Shown: piece by piece, positions 44,873 through 55,100 of the stretch
Numbering within the stretch: position 1 is the first letter of the stretch
Layout of the letters: every line of letters starts with the position of its first letter
Assembly: GCA_033297205.1 (NCBI GenBank)
Contig: MU859125.1
Location: 1-64,000 of the forward strand
Source: Pseudoneurospora amorphoporcata
Lineage: Eukaryota; Ascomycota; Sordariomycetes; Sordariales; Sordariaceae
DNA length: 64,000 nucleotides
Direction: 5' to 3'
Notes under the pieces: model-generated
Told to the model about the DNA's origin: nothing
What the model saw: only the letters and a program-made list of their open reading frames with translations
Database searches by the model: none
Made by a program: the position numbers and the translations under genes

Positions 44873-46327
44873 TCAAAGCCCCCTCCACTTCTCCTTCCAC
44901 CCCCCCTTCTCAAACAACCACATGGCCTCAATAGCATACGCCCTCACACTAACACTGCCCACCCCCTCCTCCACCCCGGCCGCCTCCCCGATACTCTCCA
45001 ACACCCTTCCCTCCTGGAAACACCTCCACAGCGCAAACGCCAAATCATCCTCACTGCCATCCCTCCCTCCCGCTCCTGTTCCCCACTCCCCCTTCCCCAA
45101 ACGGAACAAGATCCGCCCCAACGTCCTGAACGCGATGCACCTTTGGCTATTAACGCTACTCCTCGCCAGCCTGGCCAACTCGGGGATGGTGTACCCAGCA
45201 GCCTCGGGGGCTTCGCCGTGGTGATGCAGGCCCTTGGACACGGGGATCTGGCGCGAGAGGCGGGGCGGGATGAGACGGCCCTTGAAGTCAAACCGTAAAG
45301 CGGAGACGGGGAGCGAGGATTGGCCCGGGTAGTAAGGGGATTCCTGGTCGGCGGGCGAGTCTTGGGTGGGGAGGGGCGCCATCCAGGCGAGCTTGGCGGG
45401 GTCGGCGGGAAGCGAGGGGAAGAACTTTTGGTGCAGGGTGGCGAGGAAGTCAGGATCGGAAGGGTCGAGGTCGGGAGGGGCGGCGGCGGCGGGGAAGTGA
45501 ACGCCTTTGAGCTCTTCGTCGCCGTCGCCGTGGTTGTGGTTGTGGGATGGGTCGGTGCATGGGGTGGTGGGAGTCGGTGGTTCGGAGAAGGAGCCGGCGG
45601 TCGGCGAGGTGGGTGTGGCGAGGTCGTCGGCGGAGAAGCACGTCTTTTGGGGGTAGGGCGTGGGCGGTTGTTTGGTTCGGATGGGGAAGCTGCCGTGGGG
45701 AGGTTGTTCGGGGGCAAGGTCCTCGTTGAAGGTGACGGTCTTTTTAGGTTTCTTTGGTTGCTCTGTCACTTCTTGTTCGTCTTGTACGTATGCGCTTTTC
45801 GAGGTCGAGGTCTTGATCGAGGGTGGCTTCTTGTAGGAGACGGAGGGACCGCTGCCGGCTGCTTTGTTCTCGGTCGGCTCCTCGATCGGGTTTTCGGGAA
45901 TGTCCCAGACTTTGGGGTCGTTGTTATTGGAGCCGTCGTCGACATTGGCTCGTCGGAGGAGCATCTGGATAAGTCTAGGGTCAAGCCCGTTGAACAAGTC
46001 GCGTTGGGCTTCGGCAATTTCTTCTGGCGACATGGAGCTCAGTAGCTTGTCGTTCTCTTGGGCAATCCTTTGCTTCTCGGACTTGATAGGGTCTGCATCC
46101 TTTTCGAGCGTTGCGCCACTGGTGAACTTGATGGAGGGTGATGGTGTTGATGAAGACGATGACGGTGGGTCTGCTTGCTGTTGTCGCTGCTTCTTGAAGG
46201 CCGAGACTCGTTTCTTGGGAGCGGGAAACCCTCCAGAGGAAGCGGACGGAGGAGTTGGGAACGAGGGAGGTTTCAGCTCGCCAAGTTTGCGTTCCTTGAC
46301 ATTGTGGATTTCGAGAGTTCCGTCCAT
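44873..46327 (-). CDS. RPAP1/Rba50-like RNA polymerase II assembly factor
   Basis: This is an intronless protein of 484 residues from the ATG at 46327, beginning MDGTLEIHNVKERKL. An in-frame ATG at 46591 would add 88 residues containing a run of eight Pro; I prefer the inner start because fungal relatives begin close to the KPPSFPTPPS..GFPAPKKRVSAFK stretch. The RPAP1 N-terminal motif lies at about residues 80-130 (EKQRIAQENDKLLSSMSPEE, then LDPRLIQMLLRRAN). The C-terminal RPAP1 motif lies at about 338-410 (LRFDFKGRLIPPR, then INSQRC-like VNSQRCIAFRTLGRILFRLG). The family helps assemble RNA polymerase II subunits before nuclear import. The linker is Pro/Thr-rich and acidic. Confidence 0.85.
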   Translation of the reverse strand: MDGTLEIHNVKERKLGELKPPSFPTPPSASSGGFPAPKKRVSAFKKQRQQQADPPSSSSSTPSPSIKFTSGATLEKDADPIKSEKQRIAQENDKLLSSMSPEEIAEAQRDLFNGLDPRLIQMLLRRANVDDGSNNNDPKVWDIPENPIEEPTENKAAGSGPSVSYKKPPSIKTSTSKSAYVQDEQEVTEQPKKPKKTVTFNEDLAPEQPPHGSFPIRTKQPPTPYPQKTCFSADDLATPTSPTAGSFSEPPTPTTPCTDPSHNHNHGDGDEELKGVHFPAAAAPPDLDPSDPDFLATLHQKFFPSLPADPAKLAWMAPLPTQDSPADQESPYYPGQSSLPVSALRFDFKGRLIPPRLSRQIPVSKGLHHHGEAPEAAGYTIPELARLARSSVNSQRCIAFRTLGRILFRLGKGEWGTGAGGRDGSEDDLAFALWRCFQEGRVLESIGEAAGVEEGVGSVSVRAYAIEAMWLFEKGGWKEKWRGL

Positions 46328-48901
46328 CGTGTCGCTGTTGCGTCGAGGTGTATTGGGGATGTTGGCCGGTGGTGGTGGTGGTGGTGGTGGTGATGGCGAT
46401 AATGGGGGATAATGTATGCGGCGCTCAAAAGAGCAGGGGATGGAGCCAGTGGATTCTTTGATACTACGAGACACGGCACGCATAAGGTCCAAGAAATCAA
46501 ACGAGGGGCTTGCCTGCCGAAGGAAAAGAATTGTCAGCGGCGGATCCCGGCTTTGCGCACCAAGCACGGCATTAGCGTCGATCCAAGACACGAGGGGTAC
46601 ACAGTATTTACGCTAGCACCTACAGTGTATTACCGTGCGCGGCCTGGGGCTCCATTTGGTCGTCTGTTTCGCGTTTCGTATTCCAAAATACAAAATGCAC
46701 ACATTGCCCGCTGGTCCGGTGGTCTCTATTCTACCTAGGTAATGGCTACTCGGCACGTTTGAGAGAAAGGCTTTAATCCCGCCCGGTTACGATCAGCATG
46801 ACATGAGCTTGTTTCCAACATGCTGCTCGATTATGCCAAGTGAGCTCATCCGATTTCCTCTTTGTCAGGCAGTCACTTGACGGTATCTTGGCCGCCGTGC
46901 TTTGTGTGTCTGAGGGTGGTGATGGTAGTGTGTGAGATCTTGTCATTCAATGTCGCACCAAGATAATGCGGCCATAGTAGGTACCTATTGCATGACGCAC
47001 GAGAAGCATATTTCGGATTCACAATTTTATTTTGTCTTGTGATCACCTCCTCAGTAAATCTTGCAACACACTAGGTTGGCTACCTTGATCACTTTCCTCA
47101 GTTCGTGTGGCTTGACCAGCCCGGGCCGTCCAGCCGCATTGACGAGTGCCTGGCAGCAGAGTTTCGTCGCGGTTATTGTCGCTAACGAGTGGGTCACACA
47201 AGCGCGGCCTCCAAACCTATGTCGCGCAGCATCCATGCCGAATCCGGAACAGGGTGTATCGGTACGTACCGGGTACGGGTGCTTGTTGTGCCTGACAAGG
47301 GGTCTGGGAGTGGCCCGTGTCCCTTTCATCCATCCGCCTCTCAGTCTGATCGCTGTTGCGCTAGCACGAGGTACATTACACTTCCGTTCACATCTTCCTG
47401 CGTCAGACTACAGAGCGGTGCGTGTGTCGTGTGGAGTCATGCATCGGGCATCTTCAACCCCAAACGGCCCGTCACTCGCAAGCCACTTGTCGAAGCAGGC
47501 CTGCGAGGCGTTGCAGTCCAATGAGTCCATTGATCGAGTGTAACCCTGCTTCTCCATCGGCCGTTTCTGCTACATATTCCCATTGGCCCAGAATGCAACA
47601 TTCAAGGTACCTTGAGTGCCTCTATCGCTCGCACTCGCTCTTGTATTTTCCCGTTTCCCTCTCAGGTGAGTGCTATCTGCTAACTGCTTGGCATTGTACA
47701 CTGGCACTCCTCTTGTCTTTTGGTTCTTCCGGCCTCTCTGGTCTGTGGTTAGAGCAGAGCAGGGTCAAATGGTTCTGATTCGCCTTCCTACTATCCAGGC
47801 CACTGCGTTTGGTATTGTCGGGGCCCCGGTTTTCCCTTTTGTCTTGACTTGTCGTTCCTAGCCATGCCCATTATTTGCATGCAATTGGGAGATCATAGCC
47901 ATTGCATTAGCAGCTGCTGGCGCTGCAAAACAATTAATCGTTCCCATTCAACACGTAGCCATCCATCCATCCATCCATCCCGCTCCGTGTTTTCTAATTC
48001 CCCCTTCCTCGCACGACCTTCCCACCTCCGCCAATTCTCTCCCTTTCTCTTCTCTCTTTCCCACCAAAACACCCACCGACTTTTGCACTGCAATTGACAA
48101 AACCCATCATAACCAACCTCTTTTGTCGAGTTGGGCATTTCAAAAGTCGATTTTCCATTTTCGCAAACCCCGCCGCATCCAAGCATACAACGCGATTGCC
48201 CATTCCCCCGTCCGCTCGGTCATATTTGGACATTTTTCACTACTGTGTCGCCAGGTTCTGGCAGGTGGTGCAGCATCTCGGAGAAGTTGAGGATATTCCC
48301 AACCGGCAAATCCCCACTTTTCGAAGCACAGGCCGACGAGGTGCTACGAGGCAGGTCACGTTACCACGGCTTGGAGCCAAGTCTCGCCCAGTTCAGCCAA
48401 AGTGCATCAGTGCATCCCGCCCCCCCAGGCCAACCCACGCACCCCTTGGCAGTTTCTTGATTGGCTGTTCCCGGCAGGCCCCCCACTGCGCGAACCGATT
48501 GGACACCCCCGGGAGCCGTCACCACATCACAGGCCAGGCAAGCCAAGCCAGGGCACATTGGGGAACCCACCAAAGGAACACCCACCGAACACCGAAGCCA
48601 GGCCGGCCCAGATCCCAGCCCGCCAACTCACGGCAAGGCACCACTATCATTATCGGCACATTAGCTAGCATCTGTACCACGGCACGAGCATTCGATTCAA
48701 CACAACTCGAGAGACACGACGCGACACGAGAGACACGGAGGACCGCGTACCCGGTATATAGGTAGTCAGTCGATCATCAGCAGGAACAGGTACCTGTTCC
48801 CGTCGGTACAGCCACGGCCACGGCCACGACCCACAAGCCAACTACTCTCCGGTACCTCTTCACTGTCCCCAAAAGAAGCGATCGCGCAGAAACCGCCCGG
48901 T
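46328..48901. other. divergent intergenic region between the RPAP1-like gene and Hpc2
   Basis: No gene is recognised. The region includes the RPAP1-like leader with a GGT/CCA repeat at about 46367-46391, TACCTAGGTA at 46732-46741 and a CATC microsatellite at about 47961-47988. Longer open frames at 47061-47543 and 48094-48765 have no recognisable protein character and are more likely leader sequence. Confidence 0.45.
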
Positions 48902-50971
48902 ATGGACGAGATAGTTGTTGATCCCGGTTCTAGCGCCGCCCAGTTCAGTATCATGCAGTCGCAACAACCGCCCCAACACGGCCCCGAGGTCCGTCTGACC
49001 GCCGCCGGTGTGCCCCGCAAGAAGCCCGGCCGCAAACCGAAACCCAAAGACCCCGCCGACGAGAACTCGACCGCCACCGAACAGCAGCCCAAGCAGCGCC
49101 GTCCGCGCAAGCCCAGAGACCCCAATGCCCCTCCCATCCAGAGAAAGAGGAAAGCGGCCGCGACCGACGCCCCCGATGCCGCCGACCACGACACCTCGAT
49201 GGAGATTGATACCTCGTTGGCTTCTGCCAATCGCCATCTCGGCGGCCCCAGCAGGCTAGAAGCACCTATTATTTCTCTCGATCAACGCGCGCAGAAGATA
49301 CCCAAACGCGAGACATCCCATGCCGTGTCCATGAGCCATCTGCTCAACGAAGATGACCCCCCGCCGAAGCCCCAGCCTGCCACTGCCAAACAAGTGTATG
49401 ATCCCGTAAGAATCAGTTACGACCCAGTCCGCGAAACCATGATGTCCAGAGACGTTTTCGGCACCGGCTCTATCATGGGCTCGCCCCGCGCACCTGCCTC
49501 ACAACCGGTTATTAACCGCGCCAGCGCGTCGCCATCGATTGCGAGCTTGGTCGATCCTCCTGCTCCCACCAACATCATTTCGCCTGGCCCGTCACACCAA
49601 ACGCCTTACAGCACCGCCCCTACCAAGTCGCGACTCCAGGAGTCAACATCTGCTACTCCTTCATCATCCAACCCTGTGCGCCCCACGCCACAACAAATCA
49701 CCAAGCCGCAAATTATCGAAGTCAGGCGTGCCCCTCCGCCGCCTCCCGCACCATCGGCCTCCCAAAGAAAGCCGTCGCCCCCCAAGAACTCGTTCACCAG
49801 CATGTCCACAGTTCCGCCGACGTCATCGGCAGCAGCCGCTACCAACGCAGCAACAGCGGCCCCGTCAACAACAGCACCCCCCACCAACAACAAGAAGCTC
49901 ACAGCTCTTGTGCAACAAGAACGCGAAAGCACCAATTCCCGTGGAAACAAGACCGGGAGCAACCACTCTTCAGAAGCGGTTAAACGTGATGGAGGCAGCA
50001 ACAGCCTGAGAGATGCCCTCCTCCCCCCCTTACCCTCTGTCGGTGGACACGGCACCGAGCGCTCCATCCTCGACTTTGGCAAAGCCAACCCCGGTCAGGA
50101 AATCGAAGCACCCTCCATCAAGATCCACATCGCTTTGAACGGCGAAACAAACAAATACGTCAACTTCATGCGCATGGCCGAGGAGCAATACGGTTGGGAC
50201 GCTTTACACCCTCGACAAGCAGCCAACCGGGAGCGCAAAGCACGCATCGCAGCCGCTACTGCCGCGCTCGAGAAGTCAGTAGGCGCTAGCGGGCGGGAAT
50301 CAGGAGAGGAAATGGACGAGGACATCCAATCCGACGCGGAGAACAGCAATATCGAGATGGGCGGTGTGGGCGGTGTTGGTCTTAATCCCACTACGAATGG
50401 CATCGCTTCTGGTCCAGAAGCACCAGCAAAGCCGGCGAGGAAAAAGAGGAATTTCAAGGAGGATGAATACGATATCGATGATGACTTTGTCGACGACTCG
50501 GAGATGCTCTGGGAGGCGCAAGCGGCTGCTTCTAGGGATGGCTTCTTCGTGTACTCGGGTCCGCTGATTCCCGAGGTACCCAAGCCTGAAGTGGCACCAC
50601 CTGCACGTCGCGGACGCGGTGGAGGAAGGGGCAGCAGAGGCGGACGAGGCGGGACAACGCGCGGTGGTGCTGCTAGCGCGGCACATGGAGCGGATGGTAC
50701 CGCAACGGAGAAACCAAGTGGACGAGGTAGGGGTGGTGGACCGGGGAGCCGAGGCGGTCGGGGCGGTGGAGATGGGACAAGAAAGCCGAGGATTACGAAA
50801 CTGGAGAAGGAGCAGAGGGACAGGGAAAAGGCGGAGAGGGAGCGGTTGGCGGCGATCACGGCCGCGGCGAAGGCGCAAGCTGTGTCGGCGGCGGGCGGAG
50901 GACCGTATATGTTGGGTTTGAGTCCGCCTCCTGCTGCAGCTGGTGGGCCGACGGCGATGATGATTGATTAG
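48902..50971 (+). CDS. hpc2: Hpc2/ubinuclein-family subunit of the HIR histone chaperone
   Basis: This is an intronless 689-residue protein. The diagnostic Hpc2-related domain lies near residues 520-556: DEYDIDDDFVDDSEMLWEAQ, then RDGFFVYSGPL. This motif contacts Hir1/HIRA in the complex that deposits H3-H4 outside S phase and represses histone genes. Upstream, around residues 400-455, KIHIALNGETNKYVNFMRMA with YGWDALHPRQAANRER is a block I associate with filamentous fungal Hpc2 proteins. The N-terminus has basic AT-hook-like stretches (KKPGRKPKPK, RRPRKPRDP). The middle is Pro/Ser/Thr-rich. Two RGG-rich segments flank residues 575-640, followed by a charged helix. It acts in the nucleus. The ATG at 48902 opens the frame and no intron is needed. 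Confidence 0.88.
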   Translation: MDEIVVDPGSSAAQFSIMQSQQPPQHGPEVRLTAAGVPRKKPGRKPKPKDPADENSTATEQQPKQRRPRKPRDPNAPPIQRKRKAAATDAPDAADHDTSMEIDTSLASANRHLGGPSRLEAPIISLDQRAQKIPKRETSHAVSMSHLLNEDDPPPKPQPATAKQVYDPVRISYDPVRETMMSRDVFGTGSIMGSPRAPASQPVINRASASPSIASLVDPPAPTNIISPGPSHQTPYSTAPTKSRLQESTSATPSSSNPVRPTPQQITKPQIIEVRRAPPPPPAPSASQRKPSPPKNSFTSMSTVPPTSSAAAATNAATAAPSTTAPPTNNKKLTALVQQERESTNSRGNKTGSNHSSEAVKRDGGSNSLRDALLPPLPSVGGHGTERSILDFGKANPGQEIEAPSIKIHIALNGETNKYVNFMRMAEEQYGWDALHPRQAANRERKARIAAATAALEKSVGASGRESGEEMDEDIQSDAENSNIEMGGVGGVGLNPTTNGIASGPEAPAKPARKKRNFKEDEYDIDDDFVDDSEMLWEAQAAASRDGFFVYSGPLIPEVPKPEVAPPARRGRGGGRGSRGGRGGTTRGGAASAAHGADGTATEKPSGRGRGGGPGSRGGRGGGDGTRKPRITKLEKEQRDREKAERERLAAITAAAKAQAVSAAGGGPYMLGLSPPPAAAGGPTAMMID

Positions 50972-52114
50972 GCATCACGTCCAGAAAGTGGAAGACCTCG
51001 GATGGCGATCTTCTCAAGTGGATGCGGGCTGTGAATGATGTACATCAGGAAATCATAAAGAGGATGGGAGAGAGGAGGTAAAGTGGAATGTGGAATGACG
51101 TTCTGTTTTTTCATATCATTGTTATCGTTGTTTCCGGGCGTTCTATACACACACACGCACACACATAATGGTTATGAATGGGTGGGTTATGGTACTACGG
51201 ATGGGAGGGGCACACTGGTTGGCGGTTTGTGGTGCTGCTTTCGTTCCGTCACTAGCATTGCCCTGGAAGGAAAGGAGGGTGGCTAGGCATCTTTATGAGG
51301 ACTCTTATCGCTATCAGTATCAAGTATCACGTATCATCATTATTACTACTAGAGGAGCGCGGTGGTTTACCCACACGACACGTACCGACACACACGCACA
51401 AAGACAGACCAGACTCTTTGCATGTATTTTTGTTGTATTGTTGTACGAATGAAGGAGTGAACGCGAATTAGATGAGAGTGGGTGGATGGGACGTAACTGA
51501 CGGGTTGATGATGATGGACGGTCGGTGGCGAGCAGAGGAATGAAAGGGGAGCGAACCGGCACTGCCTGTACGCAACTTCTCTCGGTAGATGCGTGTAATC
51601 CATGAATGAGAAGTGCCATCATAAAGATTTCACTTGCGGTTCTATAAATGCTTGCGTGGACTTCCTTTCACACTTCATCGGTGACCCAGATTGCTCCTAA
51701 AAAACTTGGTAGGGTGCATAGCTTCGAATCATCGTCGTACTTAATTTTCAACAATGCCCATACATTGGTAGCCAAGATATACATATCTGAAGGGACCAGC
51801 AAGTCGGCAACCGAACAGATAAGTTGCAGGCAAGTCTGATTCAGTTCACCAAAGACAGCAGAAACGCCAATTCCATTCGCAGCATAAGCTAAGACTCCTA
51901 CAAGAACAGATACAGGAACCCTCCACAACCTAACGTCAAATCATGAATCCAATGAACCTTTATGTACAGAACTTACACCAAACCCACCCTTACCTCTCTA
52001 TACTTGACACCCTACCCCCCCCCCCCCCCCCCCCTTCTTTTCAACCCTCTCAAATGCAGCAATTCCCCCCGAAAGCAGGCATGCCATACCATACCATGTA
52101 GGTACTGTAGGTAT
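50972..52114. other. spacer between the convergent hpc2 and SMC4 genes
   Basis: No gene is recognised. It holds a CA repeat at about 51149-51166 and a C20 run at 52015-52034, plus the two 3' untranslated regions. Confidence 0.5.
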
Positions 52115-55100
52115 CTAAGCCTCAATACTAGCAATAGTCAACTCGGCAGTCCTCTCCATGGCCTCCCTTTGCCGTCCCATTGCCTCTTTTCGTTCCCGTT
52201 CCTCCCGTTCCCTCCTCTCCCTCTCCCGCCGTTCTTTTTCTTCTTTCTGGTGTTTTCCCCTCTGGATGTAATCGTGGTTCTCAATGGTGACAGACTTGGT
52301 CATGTGGTTGACCTTGTAGACGCCGACGAGGCGGGCGGCGAGCTCAAACATGTTGTTGCGCAGGGAGATGACGATGAACTGGGCGTTTTTGGTGCGTTCT
52401 TTGATGTAGGAAGCTACGATTGAGACCTGTTTCGTTCAGGATTAGTAAGCAACAAAAAACCAAATGTGGATGGGTCGAGCGTAGGGAGCCGAAAGGAAAG
52501 GAAAAAAAAAAGAGGAAAATAGGGAAGAAGGCGGAGAGGCGAAAAAAAAGGGTAAAAAGGGGGAGGAAGGCAAAAGCGAAAAAAAGGGGGAAAAAAAACA
52601 AAGAAAAAAAAAAAAAAAAAAAAAGAAGAGGAGTACACTCACATTCCTGAAATCCAACGCCGCATCAATTTCATCCATAACATAAAGCGGCGTCGGCTTA
52701 TAATGATGCAGCGCGAAAACCAGCGCCAGACTACTCAACGTCTTCTCGCCACCGGACAAGTTACTAATATTCTTCCAGCTCTTTTTCGGCGGCATCACGC
52801 TGAACAAAATCCCTTCCGAGAAGGGATCTAGCGAATCCACCAGCTCCAGCTCCGCGTTTCCGCCCATGGTGATCATCTGGTACATCTCCTTTAATCTCAG
52901 CGAGATTGTGGAGAAGCCTTCCATAAACCCTTCCAACCGTAAACGGCGGAGTTCATCAAGCCGCCTCTTGGCGGCATCGCGCTGGGAGACGGCGGATGCG
53001 AGATCGGAAGAGCGGGCCAGGTGTTCTTCTACGCGCCGACGGTATTCAGAGAGGACAGAGAGGTCGATGTTCACGTTCGAGATCTTTTCTTCGAGAGCGG
53101 CGATCTCGCCTTTGAGTTTCTCTTTGGACATGTCGGCTAGCTCGTCGCGCGTGTAGCGGGGGAGTTCGAGGGGGTTGCGGGGTTTGCGGGGGGTTTTGCC
53201 GGTTTGTTGGCGGCGCTTCTTCTGCTTTTGCTTCTTGGGGGTTTTATTCCTGCGCTGGCGGGGTTCCTCGTCATCTTCGTCGAGGGACATGGCATCTCCT
53301 TCTTCTTCCTCTTCATCACCGTCTTCCTCGTCTTCTTTGTCTTCTTCGGCCTCAGCGGCTTCAGCTTCGAGTTGCGCTTGGAGAATAGAATCAGGATCGT
53401 CAACGTCCATCGCATCGGGATCGGCAGGCCCTTGAGGTGCTGTTACTGCGTCAGCGCTGGTGCCGCGCTCGAGATCTTCAATGTCTTGTAGGACGAGCTT
53501 GGAGAGCTTGTCTTCCCAGTAGCGCAGACGCTTCTGGTTCTCGGACAATATCTTTTGGTTCTCCTCAAGCTTGTTGCGCATCTCAATTTCCACCGCTCTC
53601 GTCTTGTTGAGCTCGGCCGTCTTCTCATCCAGCTCCTTCTTCATAGCCGCCAACTCCTTCTTCTTCTCCTTGAGCGCCTCCTGAGCCTCTTCGACGCGGG
53701 TCGTGAGACTCTCAGCGGTATCGCCCTGGTTCTGGATCTCCTCCTCCAAAGCCTCGGTCTCCTGAATGGCGTTCTGCAGCTCCTTGGAAGCTTTGTTAAA
53801 ATCCTTCTCAAGCTTGTGCTTCTGCTTCTCCGCCTTCGCCATCTTCACCTCGGCGGCGTTGGTCTCCTCGTTTTGGGTGGCGATTTCGGCCTTGAGCGAG
53901 TCCACGGCGGCTTTCTGGGACCGAAGCTTTTCACCACCCACCTTCATGATCTTATCCTGAAGGGCCTTGATTTCGTCCTCGACGGACGACATCTCTTCGC
54001 GCAGCTTCTCGACCTCGCCTTTGAGCTTGGCGATCTCCTTTTCCAGGGCGGCGACGCGGTTGTCGTCCGTCTTGGAAGGCTGTTGCTCCTTGCTGAGCTC
54101 CTTGATACGGCGCTGGGCGTCGGTGAGGTTGCGTTCGGAGCTTTCAACTTCGAGGTTGATCTTCTGCATCTTGGTCTCGAGCTGGGGAACCATGGACTGA
54201 ACCTGGCGCAGACGGGACTCAAGTTCTCGTTGGCGGTCTTGGAATTCGTTGAAGGCTTGTTCGAGGGTATCGCGGTCTTGTTCCAGCTTGTCAACTTGCT
54301 CCTTGGTGGTGTCGGCTACAAGCTTGGAGGACATCAAACCCCTCTTGACTGTAGTGCCACCACCCGTCATGGTACCTGACTTGTCGATGAGCTCGCCGGC
54401 AAGGGTCACTACTCGCCATCTCTTGGCACCGTAGGCGATACGGTTCGCCTGAGCGAGGTCCTTGGCAACCAATGTGTCCTGGAGAGCGTGGTAGAAGGCG
54501 GGTCGGAACTTGTCGTCTTTAGGCTTTACAAGGTCAAAGAGACGAGGGGCATTTTCGGGGGTTTGGATGGGAGACATGTCGCGGACTCTCAACTTGTCCA
54601 AGCACATAAAGTTTCCACGTCCGAGGTTGGTTTTCCTGAGATACTCGATGCATTGCTGACCGGCCTCAACGGTGTCGGTAACAAAGTTGTCGAGCGCACC
54701 ACAGGCTGTTGAGATGGCAATGTCGTACTTCTGGTCGATAGCACCGAGGTTTCCAAGACGTCCATGGAACCCATCGATACGACCCGACTCCTTCATGCGC
54801 ATAAGCGCAGTCAAGACATTGCCTCGGTTTTGGGTAGCGGACAAGCTCGACCGCGCCTCGTCAGCCTTTTGCCGAGCATTCGAAAGCTGTTGTCGGTACT
54901 TGGGTTCCTCTTCCGCAAGCTTGGCAAGCTCAGCTTCGATCTTCTTGCCCTCCTTAATCATGTTCGCTCTCTCGGCCTTGCACTGCTCCATCTCCTCGGC
55001 CTTGGCCGCTTGCCTTTCCTGGATGGCCACAATCTTCGCCTCCATCTCCTCCAGGGCCACAGTCCCTGCATTGGCCTTTTCCCTGAGAATAGCCAGCTCA

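Noticed and set aside
45320..46045. A 241-codon open frame antisense to the RPAP1-like gene
   Set aside because: It is Gly/Val/Arg-rich shadow sequence; the sense frame has conserved RPAP1 motifs.
44873..46591. Longer RPAP1-like start at 46591
   Set aside because: It is in frame and possible, but the extra 88 residues include a Pro run from a CCA repeat and lack family similarity; the start at 46327 fits relatives better.
47061..47543. A 160-codon open frame in the spacer before Hpc2
   Set aside because: It has no signal peptide, domain or repeat pattern, and nothing distinguishes it from chance.
48094..48765. A 223-codon open frame upstream of Hpc2
   Set aside because: It has mixed composition, no motif, and lies where the Hpc2 promoter and leader should be.
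50095..50859. A 254-codon open frame antisense to Hpc2
   Set aside because: It is the mirror of the RGG-rich and acidic coding sequence; the sense strand carries a conserved Hpc2 motif.
53555..54379. A 274-codon Leu-rich open frame antisense to SMC4
   Set aside because: Antisense of Glu/Lys/Gln-rich coiled-coil codons naturally reads as Leu/Phe/Ser; it is not a gene.
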